64,000 nt of DNA from Flavobacterium arcticum (GCF_003344925.1 NZ_CP031188.1:1796501-1860500), one strand, 5' to 3'. Positions 42,505 through 52,035 are shown, counted from the stretch's first letter. Translations and numbers: made by a program. The notes: a model not told the origin generated them from the sequence alone.

Positions 42505-42577
42505 TTCAATGCTTAAATTCTCTTTCTGTTTATAGGTGTCGTGATTGAAACTTCTTATTTTTATAGTAAAAATTACA

Positions 42578-43465
42578 ATGTCACATAACCACTCTCATCA
42601 TCATGATAATTCAGGTAAAAGTCTAAAGCTTGCTTTTTTCTTAAACCTTAGCTTTACGTTGTTAGAAATTGTGGGTGGGTTGTATGTAAACAGTGTTGCA
42701 ATCCTTTCAGATGCACTACACGATTTGGGCGATAGTTTTTCGTTAGGGCTGTCTTGGTATCTTAACGAATACTCTAAAAAAAAGCCTAACAATAAGTTTA
42801 CCTTTGGTTATAACCGATTTTCCCTAATGGGAGCTTTTGTTAATAGTCTTGTGCTTATTGGTGGCTCGGTATATATTATTATCGAAGCCATACAACGATT
42901 AATGAACCCTGAAGAATCTAATGCACAAGGTATGTTTATTTTTGCAATAATAGGCATTGTTGTAAATGGCTATGCTGCTTTTAAGTTAAGCGGAGGTAAA
43001 ACGCTTAATGAGCGTGTGGTGAGCTTGCATTTAATAGAAGATGTTTTGGGGTGGGTTGCTGTACTTATAGCCTCTATAGTCATGATGTTTGTAGATGCGC
43101 CTTATCTCGATCCTCTCCTTTCACTGGGTATTACACTGTATATTTTATATAATGTAATAAAGCGTCTTAAAGAAACCTTATTTATAATGCTACAGGGTAC
43201 ACCTTATGATATAGACCCTGAAAAGCTTAAAAATGAAATATTACAGGTTCAAAATGTCTTGTCATTACATCATATGCATATTTGGTCGTTAGAGGGTGAA
43301 AATCATGTTTTTGCAGTCCATGTAAAAATAAATAATACAACCTCTTTTAGCGAGGTGTTGAAAATAAAAAATGCTGTTAAAACTATTCTTAAAAAGTATC
43401 CTTTTTCACATTATACCATAGAGGTAGAGCTAGACGAAGAGTCTTGTGAGTTAGAAAATAAATAA
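42578..43465 (+). CDS. Cation diffusion facilitator (Zn/Cd exporter type)
   Basis: A 295-residue CDF protein. The ATG at 42578 (MSHNHSHHHDNSG) is preferred over the TTG 33 nt upstream. The His-rich N-terminus is followed by six membrane helices (about 15-205) carrying the two halves of the transport site: SDALHDLGDS in helix 2 and HLIEDVLGW in helix 5. A cytoplasmic C-terminal domain (about 205-295) with HHMHIWSLEGENHVFAVHV completes it. It exports Zn2+ (possibly Cd/Co) using the proton gradient. No metal-responsive regulator is adjacent. Confidence 0.93.
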   Translation: MSHNHSHHHDNSGKSLKLAFFLNLSFTLLEIVGGLYVNSVAILSDALHDLGDSFSLGLSWYLNEYSKKKPNNKFTFGYNRFSLMGAFVNSLVLIGGSVYIIIEAIQRLMNPEESNAQGMFIFAIIGIVVNGYAAFKLSGGKTLNERVVSLHLIEDVLGWVAVLIASIVMMFVDAPYLDPLLSLGITLYILYNVIKRLKETLFIMLQGTPYDIDPEKLKNEILQVQNVLSLHHMHIWSLEGENHVFAVHVKINNTTSFSEVLKIKNAVKTILKKYPFSHYTIEVELDEESCELENK

Positions 43466-43541
43466 TATTTTGTATTTATTATAACAAGTGTTAAATAGCT
43501 CCTTTGCTGTTTTGTGCCTATATTTAGGTAAAATTAAGTAA

Positions 43542-44972
43542 ATGAAGATTCTAGTAACAGGGACTACAGGATATATAGGGAAACGACTTATACCATTTTT
43601 GTTGGAGTTACATTATGAACTCGTTTGCTGTGTACGCGATCTTAACCGAATTCCTGATGAGTTTAAAGACCATCCTGATATCAGTTTTATAGAAATCGAC
43701 TTTTTGACTTGTGACGATGCCATAAAAATCCCGAAAGATATAGATGTTGCTTATTATCTTATGCACTCTATGTCAGCTTCTGACGATTTTGAAGACTTAG
43801 AACTTACTTGTGCTGCTAATTTTAAAAAACACATTGCATCTACCCATGTTAAACAAGTTATTTATTTGAGCGGTATTGTAAATGAAGATTTACTCTCCAA
43901 ACACCTACAATCTAGAAAACAAGTAGAAGAAACTCTTGAAGCGGGGCAATATGCACTTACTACATTGCGTGCAGGTATTATAGTAGGTAGTGGTAGTGCT
44001 TCTTTTGAGATAATCCGCGATTTAATAGAGAAGTTACCTGTAATGATAACACCAAGATGGCTCAATACGAAGTCGCAACCCATAGCCATACGCGATGTGC
44101 TGGCATACCTTTCTAAGGCAGCAGGTAGGGAAGAGCTGTACAATAAAAACTATGATATATACGGTCCTGATATATTGACCTATAAAGAAATGTTACTCAT
44201 TTTTGCTAATGTTCGCGGACTAAAGCGTTATATATGTACATTACCTATTATGACGCCTCGCTTATCGTCCTATTGGTTATATTTTGTAACCTCTACATCC
44301 TATAAACTAGCTGTATCGCTTGTAGATAGTATGAAGATAGAAATTGTAGGTAGACCTAATAACCTACCTGAACTTTTAGGGGTGCGGCCCATAACCTATC
44401 GTAAAGCGGTAGAAAAAGCTTTTACCAAGATAGAAGACGATACTATTACATCGAGCTGGAAAGATGCCATGGTAAGTAGTCACTTTAAAGGTAAGTTGTC
44501 TAACTATGTAAGCATACCTAAATATGGCTGTCTAAAAGATGTAAAACAACGTAGTATTACTAATGAAGAAGAAGTACTTAACCGTATTTGGGCATTGGGA
44601 GGTAATACAGGTTGGTATTACGGTAATTTTTTATGGCAAGTAAGAGGCTTTGTTGATAAGATATTTGGTGGTACAGGCATCCGTAGGGGGCGTACGCACG
44701 CTTCTAAAATACAGGCAGGTGATGCCCTCGATTTTTGGAGGGTGCTCTTTGCAGATCGTGAAGAAAAGCGATTATTACTATATGCTGAGATGAAGTTGCC
44801 AGGAGAAGCATGGCTAGAGTTTAAAATAGATAATGGTATACTGCACCAGCGTGCTGTATTTCGTCCCAAGGGGCTTTGGGGTAGGCTCTATTGGTACTCG
44901 GTACTGCCATTTCACTACTTTATTTTTAACGGACTGATTGATAATCTGGCAGGTAACCATAAGAGTGCATGA
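43542..44972 (+). CDS. NAD(P)-binding SDR/NmrA-like protein with DUF2867 domain
   Basis: A 476-residue two-domain protein. The N-terminal Rossmann domain (about 1-230) begins ILVTGTTGYIGKRLIP and includes YYLMHSMS and a VIYLSGIV stretch, resembling atypical SDRs of the NDUFA9-like group. The C-terminal DUF2867 domain (about 320-476) includes GNTGWYYGNFLWQVRGF and ends FNGLIDNL. The family is common in bacteria, but its reaction is not known to me. It is monocistronic between the CDF gene and dnaG. Confidence 0.85.
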   Translation: MKILVTGTTGYIGKRLIPFLLELHYELVCCVRDLNRIPDEFKDHPDISFIEIDFLTCDDAIKIPKDIDVAYYLMHSMSASDDFEDLELTCAANFKKHIASTHVKQVIYLSGIVNEDLLSKHLQSRKQVEETLEAGQYALTTLRAGIIVGSGSASFEIIRDLIEKLPVMITPRWLNTKSQPIAIRDVLAYLSKAAGREELYNKNYDIYGPDILTYKEMLLIFANVRGLKRYICTLPIMTPRLSSYWLYFVTSTSYKLAVSLVDSMKIEIVGRPNNLPELLGVRPITYRKAVEKAFTKIEDDTITSSWKDAMVSSHFKGKLSNYVSIPKYGCLKDVKQRSITNEEEVLNRIWALGGNTGWYYGNFLWQVRGFVDKIFGGTGIRRGRTHASKIQAGDALDFWRVLFADREEKRLLLYAEMKLPGEAWLEFKIDNGILHQRAVFRPKGLWGRLYWYSVLPFHYFIFNGLIDNLAGNHKSA

Positions 44973-45007
44973 GGTTAAATTAAACGCCCTGTTTCCGCTA
45001 AACTGTG

Positions 45008-45015
45008 TATCTTTG
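45008..45015 (+). promoter_or_regulatory. dnaG promoter -7 element
   Basis: TATCTTTG matches TAnnTTTG, 31 nt before the TTG start of dnaG. Confidence 0.45.
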
Positions 45016-45046
45016 CTAACCTTTATTAGAAAAAATACCGAAAGTC

Positions 45047-47029
45047 TTGATTTCTAAAAACACCATAGATACTGTATTTGAAACCGCCCGTGTAGAGGAG
45101 GTTATCGGCGATTTTGTACAACTCAAAAGAGCAGGTAGTAATCTCAAGGGGTTAAGCCCGTTTAGTAACGAGAAGTCACCATCGTTTATGGTATCGCCTG
45201 TAAAACAGATATGGAAAGATTTTAGCTCGGGCAAAGGAGGTAATTCGGTAGCTTTTTTAATGGAGCACGAACACTTTTCATACCCCGAAGCTATCCGCTA
45301 TCTTGCTAATAAATACAATATTGAAATAGAGGAGACTGAGCAAACAGATCAAGATAAAGAACAGGCTAATGAAAAAGAAAGTATGTACTTGGTCTCTGAA
45401 TTTGCTCAAAAGTATTTTCATACTACCATGCTTACTACCGATGTAGGGCAGGCAATAGGATATTCTTATTTTAAAGAACGTGGCTTTACAGGTGATACTA
45501 TTAAAAAATTCGGACTTGGGTATTCTCCCGAGATATGGGATGCTTTCACTAAAGAGGCGTTAGGTAAAGGCTACAAAGAAGAATTTTTAGATAAAACAGG
45601 ACTTACTATTATTAAAGAAGACGGCAGGCATATCGACCGTTTTAGAGGTCGGGTAATGTTCCCTATTCAGAGTATGTCTGGTCGTGTCCTTGGCTTTGGT
45701 GGTCGTATTTTGGGTAACGATAAAAAGGCAGCCAAGTACTTAAACTCGCCCGAGAGTGACATTTACCACAAGAGTAAAGTGCTATATGGTATATACTACG
45801 CCAAACAAGCTATTGCCAAACAAGACAATTGTTACTTAGTAGAAGGGTATACCGATGTAATACAGATGCATCAGGCAGGTGTCGAAAACGTTGTGTCATC
45901 ATCAGGAACGGCATTAACACCCGACCAAATTCGATTAATAAACAGGCTTACTAAAAATATAACCGTTCTTTTTGATGGGGACGCTGCGGGACTGCGCGCT
46001 TCTATTAGGGGTATCGACTTGATACTCGAAGAAGGTATGAATGTAAAAGTCTGTACTTTTCCTGAAGGTGAAGATCCTGATAGTTTTGCGAAGAAAAGTA
46101 CGCATGATGAGTTAGTTGAATATCTTGATACTAACGCTAAAGATTTTATACAGTTTAAAGCGTCTTTATTAGTAGATGAAGCTAAAAATGATCCTGTAAA
46201 AAAAGCAGGGCTTATTCGCGATATGGTTACCAGTATTGCTAAAATACCCGATAGGATACAGCGCGAAGTTTATATACAGGAGTGCGCCCGTATTATGGAT
46301 ATATCTGAACAGGTGTTAGCGAGCACATTGGCACAGCTGTTACAAAAGGATATTGCGGATACAGGAAAAAAACAGAAAGAACAGCAAAAGGCACAAGCCA
46401 TGCAGCCTGTTAATGAAGGCACTCAGCAACCACGCCAAACTATAAACATTCAAGATGCGCTAGAACGCAAAATTATAGAGATATTATTGCTATATGGTAG
46501 TACAGAGCAGGATTTTGAAGATGTTTATATAAAGTATGATGAGTTTGGTAAAGAGTATGAAGAAACAGAGCGTAAAACCGTTAAGGTGTATGAGCGTATT
46601 TACCTGAACCTGCAAGAAGATGAAATAGAGTTTACCAATCCTGTTTTTAAAGATTTATATAAAGCAATTGTAGATCATTACTTGACACACCAAGAGCTAA
46701 GTGTAGATACTTTTTTGAATACACTACCATCAGAATTACAATTTGTAGCAACAGATGTTTATATGCAAGATGAAAAGTATTACCTGCACGAGTGGGAAGA
46801 GAAGAAACAGATACCTGTAAAAGAAAAATCGATGGCGGTCGCTACTTATACTACCGAGCATATTATAGACTTACGTTGGCTATTGTTAGGTAAACTAATA
46901 CAGGATCTAAAACTACAAGTAAGTCCCGAAGCCGATAATATGGAGATATTAATGAATGTAAAAGATTATAATATGCTTATAAACTATTTATCTAGAAAGA
47001 TAAGCAGGATAAGAAGTTCTTTTTATTAG
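45047..47029 (+). CDS. dnaG: DNA primase
   Basis: A 660-residue primase starting at TTG (45047, MISKNTIDTVFETARVEE), the family's usual N-terminus. The zinc-binding domain region (about 25-80) keeps its fold residues (SPFSNEKSPSF, SSGKGGNSVAFLM). All four positions that are Cys/Cys/His/Cys zinc ligands in the E. coli enzyme are replaced (Ser37, Ser40, Asp58, Ser61 here). The RNA polymerase domain with TOPRIM (YLVEGYTDVIQMH, VLFDGDAAGLRA) is intact. A C-terminal helicase-binding region (about 460-660) is present. It synthesises RNA primers for replication. Zinc loss may be a lineage trait. Confidence 0.95.
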   Translation: MISKNTIDTVFETARVEEVIGDFVQLKRAGSNLKGLSPFSNEKSPSFMVSPVKQIWKDFSSGKGGNSVAFLMEHEHFSYPEAIRYLANKYNIEIEETEQTDQDKEQANEKESMYLVSEFAQKYFHTTMLTTDVGQAIGYSYFKERGFTGDTIKKFGLGYSPEIWDAFTKEALGKGYKEEFLDKTGLTIIKEDGRHIDRFRGRVMFPIQSMSGRVLGFGGRILGNDKKAAKYLNSPESDIYHKSKVLYGIYYAKQAIAKQDNCYLVEGYTDVIQMHQAGVENVVSSSGTALTPDQIRLINRLTKNITVLFDGDAAGLRASIRGIDLILEEGMNVKVCTFPEGEDPDSFAKKSTHDELVEYLDTNAKDFIQFKASLLVDEAKNDPVKKAGLIRDMVTSIAKIPDRIQREVYIQECARIMDISEQVLASTLAQLLQKDIADTGKKQKEQQKAQAMQPVNEGTQQPRQTINIQDALERKIIEILLLYGSTEQDFEDVYIKYDEFGKEYEETERKTVKVYERIYLNLQEDEIEFTNPVFKDLYKAIVDHYLTHQELSVDTFLNTLPSELQFVATDVYMQDEKYYLHEWEEKKQIPVKEKSMAVATYTTEHIIDLRWLLLGKLIQDLKLQVSPEADNMEILMNVKDYNMLINYLSRKISRIRSSFY

Positions 47030-47072
47030 TATAAATTAAAGTAGTAGTTTTCTATATGCCGTAATTTTCAGG

Positions 47073-47702
47073 TTAAACTATCTCTAGTGTTTTTGCTTTA
47101 TTTACCAAGTCTACAAGATTGGTTACGTGTAGTTTAGTTAATAATCGTAGCTTGTAAGTACTTATTGTTTTCTCGTTAAGGTCGAGTAGTTTGGCAATTT
47201 CTTTATTTTTCTTTCCTTCACTTAAATAACGCAATACTTCAATTTCGCGTGACGAAAGTTTACGGTACAATCGTTCTGATTTTTTACCTTTACTAAGTAG
47301 TTCAAGGTTTTTCTTCACAGTATCACTATATACTATTTCGCCCTCTACTGCTTTACGAATAGCATTTTCAAGCACTTCCATTTTAGCACTTTTATGCACA
47401 TAACCAGATATACCTGCTTTTAATGCATTGGGCGCATAAATTTGCTCTGAAAGATTGGTAAACAGAATGATTTTTGTGTCAGGGAATTTTTCAACAATCA
47501 ATTTTAAATCACTAATGCTAGTAAGTCCTTCTAGTTCCAAATCTATAATAGCCGTATCAATTGTTTTTTTAGATAATATATCAAGCAGATTATCCAGATT
47601 GTTTACTACACCAACAAAACTGAATTCTGAATTTTCTTTAAAATAGGATTTCATCCCATGATGTACAACAGGGTGGTTATCTGCTAGGCAAAGTTTAATC
47701 AT
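47073..47702 (-). CDS. LuxR/NarL-type response regulator
   Basis: A 209-residue two-domain regulator. The receiver domain (about 1-120) has acidic residues near the start (LADNHPVV), a phospho-acceptor Asp in AIIDLELEG and a conserved Lys in VHKSAKM. The GerE/LuxR helix-turn-helix (about 145-205) has LSSREIEVLRYLSEGKKNKEIA and the recognition helix NEKTISTYKLRLLTKL. No histidine kinase gene lies beside it, so it is an orphan regulator in this window. It is convergent with dnaG. Confidence 0.92.
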   Translation of the reverse strand: MIKLCLADNHPVVHHGMKSYFKENSEFSFVGVVNNLDNLLDILSKKTIDTAIIDLELEGLTSISDLKLIVEKFPDTKIILFTNLSEQIYAPNALKAGISGYVHKSAKMEVLENAIRKAVEGEIVYSDTVKKNLELLSKGKKSERLYRKLSSREIEVLRYLSEGKKNKEIAKLLDLNEKTISTYKLRLLTKLHVTNLVDLVNKAKTLEIV

Positions 47703-47789
47703 AGCTTACAATCTTTTAGTTAAAAACTTGATAGTAAAGTTAGTAATTAAAATTGTATTAAATCTTAAAGTATTGTGAATGAAAGAATT

Positions 47790-48596
47790 TTATTTCAAAT
47801 TTTCTGGAATTTCACAAACAGGTATAGGTCTCATTTTGTGTTGGTTAATAGTGTTAAGTCTTATGTAAATGTTAAAGACTTCCTTTTTTCTACCAGTAAA
47901 GCTATCTGCTTGGGCTCCTTTTTCTACTTCTAGCATTGCCCATTCTAGCTCTTCATAGCTTGCTCCTAGTTGGTCTTCATCAGTACGATCATCCCCAAAT
48001 AACCCATCTGTAGGCTTTGCTTCGATAATGTTTTGAGGTACTCCTATATTTTTCGCCAATGCTCTAACTTCACTTTTCATTAGGTCGGCAATTGGGCTTA
48101 TGTCTACACCACCATCGCCATATTTAGTATAAAAACCAACTCCAAAATCTTCAACCTTATTGCCTGTTCCTGCTACTAAGGCATTATTTATTCCTGCAAA
48201 GTAGTATAGCGTTGTCATTCTTAATCGCGCACGAGTATTGGCGAGTGTAAGGTTATTAAGGTGTTCATTTTCCGATTCCGGTACTTGTTTGCGAAATGTT
48301 TCAAAAACAGGGGTTAGGTCAGTTTCTATTTCCGATACGTTGCTATAGTTAGCCTTAAGCTGTGCTATATGTTCTTTGGCGCGTTGCACGTGGCTGTGTG
48401 CCTGATGGATGGGCATTTCTAAGCAAAGTGTAGGTAACCCCGTTTGAGCGCAAAGAGTAGAGGTAAGTGCAGAATCGATACCGCCAGATATGCCCACAAC
48501 AAAACCTTTTACTTTTGCGTTAGTTGCATAGTCGCGTAACCAGTTTACTATATAATTGTTTATTGCTTCAGCTTTAAATCCGTTATCGGTATGCAT
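47790..48596 (-). CDS. nadE: NH3-dependent NAD+ synthetase
   Basis: A 268-residue enzyme of the short, ammonia-dependent class (no glutaminase domain). It amidates nicotinate adenine dinucleotide to NAD+ with ATP. The PP-loop GISGGIDSALTS is near residue 38. Other family motifs are GTGNKVEDFGVGFYTKYGDG and DISPIADLMKSEVRALA. It is divergent from gldB with a 112-nt gap. A source of ammonia must come from another protein. Confidence 0.95.
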   Translation of the reverse strand: MHTDNGFKAEAINNYIVNWLRDYATNAKVKGFVVGISGGIDSALTSTLCAQTGLPTLCLEMPIHQAHSHVQRAKEHIAQLKANYSNVSEIETDLTPVFETFRKQVPESENEHLNNLTLANTRARLRMTTLYYFAGINNALVAGTGNKVEDFGVGFYTKYGDGGVDISPIADLMKSEVRALAKNIGVPQNIIEAKPTDGLFGDDRTDEDQLGASYEELEWAMLEVEKGAQADSFTGRKKEVFNIYIRLNTINQHKMRPIPVCEIPENLK

Positions 48597-48626
48597 ATTA
48601 AGTATATGTTTATAAATTAGGAGATG

Positions 48627-48634
48627 TATATTTG
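48627..48634 (+). promoter_or_regulatory. gldB promoter -7 element
   Basis: TATATTTG, 74 nt before the gldB ATG. A perfect match to TAnnTTTG in the nadE-gldB divergent gap. Confidence 0.5.
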
Positions 48635-48708
48635 CACGATTAATGTGATAAAATTACAAAAATTAAAGAGAGTCAATCCTAATAAGATTACAAAATAATA
48701 GTATAAAG

Positions 48709-49677
48709 ATGAAGAAATTTGTGTTGATAGTTGCCGCTTTGGTAATTGCAGTTTCATGCAAAGAAGAAGATAAAAAGGAAAGTGAAATAGCAGCAATACC
48801 TATTGAGAAAGTTACCATAGACCGTTTTGAAAAAAAGTTTTTTGGGGGTACACCAGATGATCTTCCGCAATTGAAGAGCGAATACCCATATTTCTTTCCT
48901 GAAGGTAATGAAGATGCGGTGTGGTTAGAGATGATGCGCGATACTTTTCAGTTGGAGTTATATAATGAAGTACAGCGAAAATTCCCCACTGTAAATGGGC
49001 TTGAAAAAGATTTTGAAGAATTATTTAAACACATAAAATACTATTACCCCAATTTTGAAAGTCCTAAAGTGATAACGCTTGTTTCTGATGACTTACAAAC
49101 AAAAGCAATATACGCTCAAGGGTTTGTGCTTATACCTTTAAGTCTTTACCTAGGCGCTGATAATAGTTTATATGATTATGAAGAGTTACCGCGCTATAAA
49201 GTTCTACAATTTACTCCTTCGCAAATATTGCCCGATGTAGCAACATCATTTGTTTCAGGTAAAATAGCTCCGCCACGCGATAGAACTTTACTAGCACTAA
49301 TGGTATATTATGGTAAAGAGCTATATATGCAAGATTTGTTACTGCCAGGTATTACCGATGCCGATAAAATAGGCTATACACCCGAGCACTTACAATGGGC
49401 ACAAGAGAACGAATCGGAAATGTGGCGTTATTTTGTCGATAAAAATTTACTTTATGATACCGATTCTAAATTAGCTCCTAGGTTTATTAACCCTGCACCT
49501 TTTTCTAAATTCTACTTAGAACTTGATAATGAGTCGCCTGGAAGATTGGGGCGTTGGTTGGGTTGGCAAATAGTGCGTGCCTATGCAGAAAATAATAAAA
49601 ATGTAACTTTGCAGGAGCTTTTGGCGATGGATGCCAAAACCATTTTTGAAAATTCTAAATACAAACCCAAGAAATAA
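48709..49677 (+). CDS. gldB: Gliding motility lipoprotein GldB
   Basis: A 322-residue lipoprotein: signal and lipobox VSC with Cys17 (MKKFVLIVAALVIAVSC). Family features are VTIDRFEKKFFGGTPDDL, YPYFFPEGNEDAVWLEMMRDT and LGRWLGWQIVRAYAENN. In F. johnsoniae GldB is needed for gliding, and loss also affects T9SS-related traits; its exact position in the machine is unclear. The stop codon of gldB overlaps the start codon of gldC by one base, indicating coupled translation. Confidence 0.93.
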   Translation: MKKFVLIVAALVIAVSCKEEDKKESEIAAIPIEKVTIDRFEKKFFGGTPDDLPQLKSEYPYFFPEGNEDAVWLEMMRDTFQLELYNEVQRKFPTVNGLEKDFEELFKHIKYYYPNFESPKVITLVSDDLQTKAIYAQGFVLIPLSLYLGADNSLYDYEELPRYKVLQFTPSQILPDVATSFVSGKIAPPRDRTLLALMVYYGKELYMQDLLLPGITDADKIGYTPEHLQWAQENESEMWRYFVDKNLLYDTDSKLAPRFINPAPFSKFYLELDNESPGRLGRWLGWQIVRAYAENNKNVTLQELLAMDAKTIFENSKYKPKK

Positions 49678-50021
49678 TGCCAGATACTAAGAAACTTAAA
49701 TCGGAAATAAAATTTGATATAACACTCGACGAAAACAGAGTGCCCGAAAAACTACATTGGACAGCTCGTGACGGCGGCGTAGAAAACGAAGAATCGAAAG
49801 CAATAATGCTATCAGTATGGGATAATAAGGCGAAAGAGAGTATGCGTATTGATCTTTGGACTAAGGATATGCCTGTGGATGAAATGAAAATATTTTTCCA
49901 CCAAACATTGGTTTCTATGTCCGATACTTTTGAGCGTGCTACAGGTGATAAAAAAATGACCGCCACTATGAAAGATTTTTGCGATTACTTTGCCGAGAAA
50001 CTCGAACTGAAAAAGGAGTAA
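49677..50021 (+). CDS. gldC: Gliding motility protein GldC
   Basis: A 114-residue cytoplasmic-looking protein with no signal peptide. Family features are the opening KKLKSEIKFDITLDENRVPE, HWTARDGG and IDLWTKDMPVDEMKIFFHQT. In F. johnsoniae gldC lies directly after gldB; gldC enhances but is not strictly needed for gliding. It is translationally coupled to gldB by a one-base overlap. A strong hairpin terminator follows the stop by about 12 nt, ending the gldBC unit. Confidence 0.93.
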   Translation: MPDTKKLKSEIKFDITLDENRVPEKLHWTARDGGVENEESKAIMLSVWDNKAKESMRIDLWTKDMPVDEMKIFFHQTLVSMSDTFERATGDKKMTATMKDFCDYFAEKLELKKE

Positions 50022-50033
50022 AAATAAGTAAAC

Positions 50034-50059
50034 AAAAAAGCGGCAACTGCCGCTTTTTT
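50034..50059 (+). terminator. gldBC terminator
   Basis: An 11-bp stem AAAAAAGCGGC / GCCGCTTTTTT (50034-50044 with 50049-50059), loop AACT, with the T-run built into the stem. Confidence 0.88.
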
Positions 50060-50080
50060 GTTTAAAAGAACTGTTTTATA

Positions 50081-50548
50081 ATGAATAGTATATTACGTAA
50101 TTACAAAAGTGAGGATATATCTCATATTGTAAATCTGTTTAGAGATACAGTACATACCATAAATGCTAAAGATTATACTAAGGCACAGCTTAACGCATGG
50201 GCTCCTGAGTGTATTGATGCTGAACGATGGGGTGTAAAACTATCGCAACATTATACGCTGGTGGCAGAATGTGATGGTGTTATTTGTGGTTTTGGCGATA
50301 TGGATAATACAGGGTATTTCGACCACTTGTTTGTGCATAAAGACTATCAAGGGCAGGGAGTAGCTACAAAAATTGCTACTGCTATAGAAGAATATGCTCA
50401 GGAAAAAGGTTTTACTATAATAACTGTGGCAGCATCTATTACGGCACAACCTTTTTTCTTAAAACGTGGTTATACTGTAGTGAGAGAACAACAGGTAGAA
50501 CATAACGGGCAAACGTTTACGAACTTTTTTATGGAAAAACGTTTTTAA
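50081..50548 (+). CDS. GNAT family N-acetyltransferase
   Basis: A 155-residue single-domain GNAT. The acetyl-CoA pyrophosphate loop is visible as LFVHKDYQGQGVATKIATAI (Q-G-Q-G-V-A), and the fold ends with PFFLKRGYTVVREQ. The opening ILRNYKSEDISHIVNLF is typical of the YafP-like branch. The substrate is unknown. Its stop overlaps the convergent engB stop by 4 bp, so both rely on other termination signals. Confidence 0.87.
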   Translation: MNSILRNYKSEDISHIVNLFRDTVHTINAKDYTKAQLNAWAPECIDAERWGVKLSQHYTLVAECDGVICGFGDMDNTGYFDHLFVHKDYQGQGVATKIATAIEEYAQEKGFTIITVAASITAQPFFLKRGYTVVREQQVEHNGQTFTNFFMEKRF

Positions 50549-51165
50549 ACAAAGTCCTGATTGCTGAATATACCCTGATTTACATCATCAATATATTGCA
50601 ATAATTCGTCGCGCCCTGTACCTTCAGTAGATGATGTTACAAAATGCTGTGGCATTTCTTCCCAATTGTTAGCAAGTAATGCTTTTCGGTAAGCAGCTAC
50701 ATTTTGAGCTATTTTATGACGACTTATTTTGTCTGCTTTGGTAAATATAATGCAAAAAGGAACTTGTGTTTCACCAAGGTAGGTAATAAACTCAAGGTCT
50801 ATTTTTTGTGCTTCTAGCCTAATATCTATTAATACAAAAGCACATACTAACTGTTCTCGTTTTTCGAAATAATCAGTAATAAACCCCTGAAATACCTCTT
50901 TTGTTTTTTTAGATACTCTTGCATAGCCATAGCCAGGCAAATCGACTAAAAACCAATTTTCGTTTATTTTAAAATGATTTATTAGTTGGGTTTTTCCTGG
51001 TTTACCAGATGTTTTAGCAAGACTATTTCGCCCTGTAAGCATATTGATAAGAGAGGATTTACCAACGTTAGACCGACCAATAAAAGCATATTCTGGCAAA
51101 GGCTCTTTTGGGCATTTACTAACATCAGAATTGCTTATTATAAATTCGGAAGTATTAATTTTCAT
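50545..51165 (-). CDS. engB: Ribosome biogenesis GTP-binding protein EngB/YsxC
   Basis: A 206-residue TRAFAC GTPase of normal EngB length. The G motifs are G1 GRSNVGKSSLI, G3 DLPGYGYA, G4 TKADKIS and G5 near TSSTEGTG, with the intervening GKPGKTQLINHF switch I. It is needed for late assembly of the 50S subunit in bacteria. It lies 36 nt after the hydrolase gene on the same strand and may be co-transcribed from it. Confidence 0.94.
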   Translation of the reverse strand: MKINTSEFIISNSDVSKCPKEPLPEYAFIGRSNVGKSSLINMLTGRNSLAKTSGKPGKTQLINHFKINENWFLVDLPGYGYARVSKKTKEVFQGFITDYFEKREQLVCAFVLIDIRLEAQKIDLEFITYLGETQVPFCIIFTKADKISRHKIAQNVAAYRKALLANNWEEMPQHFVTSSTEGTGRDELLQYIDDVNQGIFSNQDFV

Positions 51166-51201
51166 TATAAAATTTTATAGTTAATAAGACGTGTAAATAA
51201 A

Positions 51202-51999
51202 TTATACGTCTGTATCTTCTTGTGTGGGTAGTTTTTTTGTAAAGTTGGTTTTCTTTAACCATTCATGCATTAAGGTGTTAAACTCGTCAGGGTGCTCCAT
51301 CATTGCTGCGTGCCCACATTTATCTATCCAGTAGAGGCTAGAGTTAGGTAATAATTCATGAAATTCTGTCGCAACTTCTGGTGGAGTAACATTATCGTTT
51401 TTACCCCATATTATACAGGTAGGAACGTGCATTTTTGGTAAATCCTTAGCCATATTATGGCGTATAGCACTTTTGGCAATAGTAAGGGTTTTAACTAGTT
51501 TTAGCCTGTCGTTTGCCATAGCATATACTTCGTCCACAATTTCTTTAGTGGCTACAGCAGGGTCATAAAATACAGCTTCTGCTTTTTTCTGTATGTAATC
51601 ATAATCACCTCTTCTTGGGTAGCTATCTCCCATAGCACTTTCATATAGTCCTGAGCTTCCGGTTATAATAAGTCCCAGCATTTTTTCAGGATACATTTTA
51701 GTGTGGTATAGCGCAATATGCCCACCTAGCGAATTTCCTAGTAATATAACTCTATCATACCCTTTATAGGTAATAAAATCTTTAACCCATTTAGCAAACG
51801 CTTTTACGTTTGTTTTTAATAGGCTTTGAGTATATATAGGTAATTCGGGTATAACTACTTTGTAGCCATGTTTAGGGAAATATTCAGCAACACCGTCAAA
51901 GTTGCTTAGTCCTCCCATTAGGCCGTGTAAAATTATTATGGGTGTACCTTCTCCTACTTCATAGTAGCTGTACTTACCCTCTTTATTTGTGCTTTGCAT
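51202..51999 (-). CDS. Alpha/beta hydrolase
   Basis: A 265-residue single-domain alpha/beta hydrolase. The oxyanion hole motif HGLMGGLSNFD is near residue 25, the nucleophile Ser in LLGNSLGGHIALYH, an acid residue in IIWGKNDNVTPPE and the catalytic His in DKCGHAAMMEHP. This is the usual Ser-Asp-His order of esterases and lipases. The substrate is unknown. A minus-strand TATATTTG lies 29 nt upstream (52035-52028). engB follows 36 nt downstream. Confidence 0.87.
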   Translation of the reverse strand: MQSTNKEGKYSYYEVGEGTPIIILHGLMGGLSNFDGVAEYFPKHGYKVVIPELPIYTQSLLKTNVKAFAKWVKDFITYKGYDRVILLGNSLGGHIALYHTKMYPEKMLGLIITGSSGLYESAMGDSYPRRGDYDYIQKKAEAVFYDPAVATKEIVDEVYAMANDRLKLVKTLTIAKSAIRHNMAKDLPKMHVPTCIIWGKNDNVTPPEVATEFHELLPNSSLYWIDKCGHAAMMEHPDEFNTLMHEWLKKTNFTKKLPTQEDTDV

Positions 52000-52027
52000 C
52001 TTGGTTTATAAACTATATCAGGTAGCA

Positions 52028-52035
52028 CAAATATA
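52028..52035 (-). promoter_or_regulatory. Hydrolase-engB promoter -7 element
   Basis: The minus strand reads TATATTTG, 28 nt before the hydrolase ATG at 51999. Confidence 0.5.

Noticed and set aside
51187..51210. Weak hairpin ACGTGTAA/TTATACGT between the hydrolase and engB genes
   Set aside because: The 8-bp stem is AT-rich with a G-T pair, overlaps the hydrolase stop codon and has no T-run, so it is not called as a terminator.
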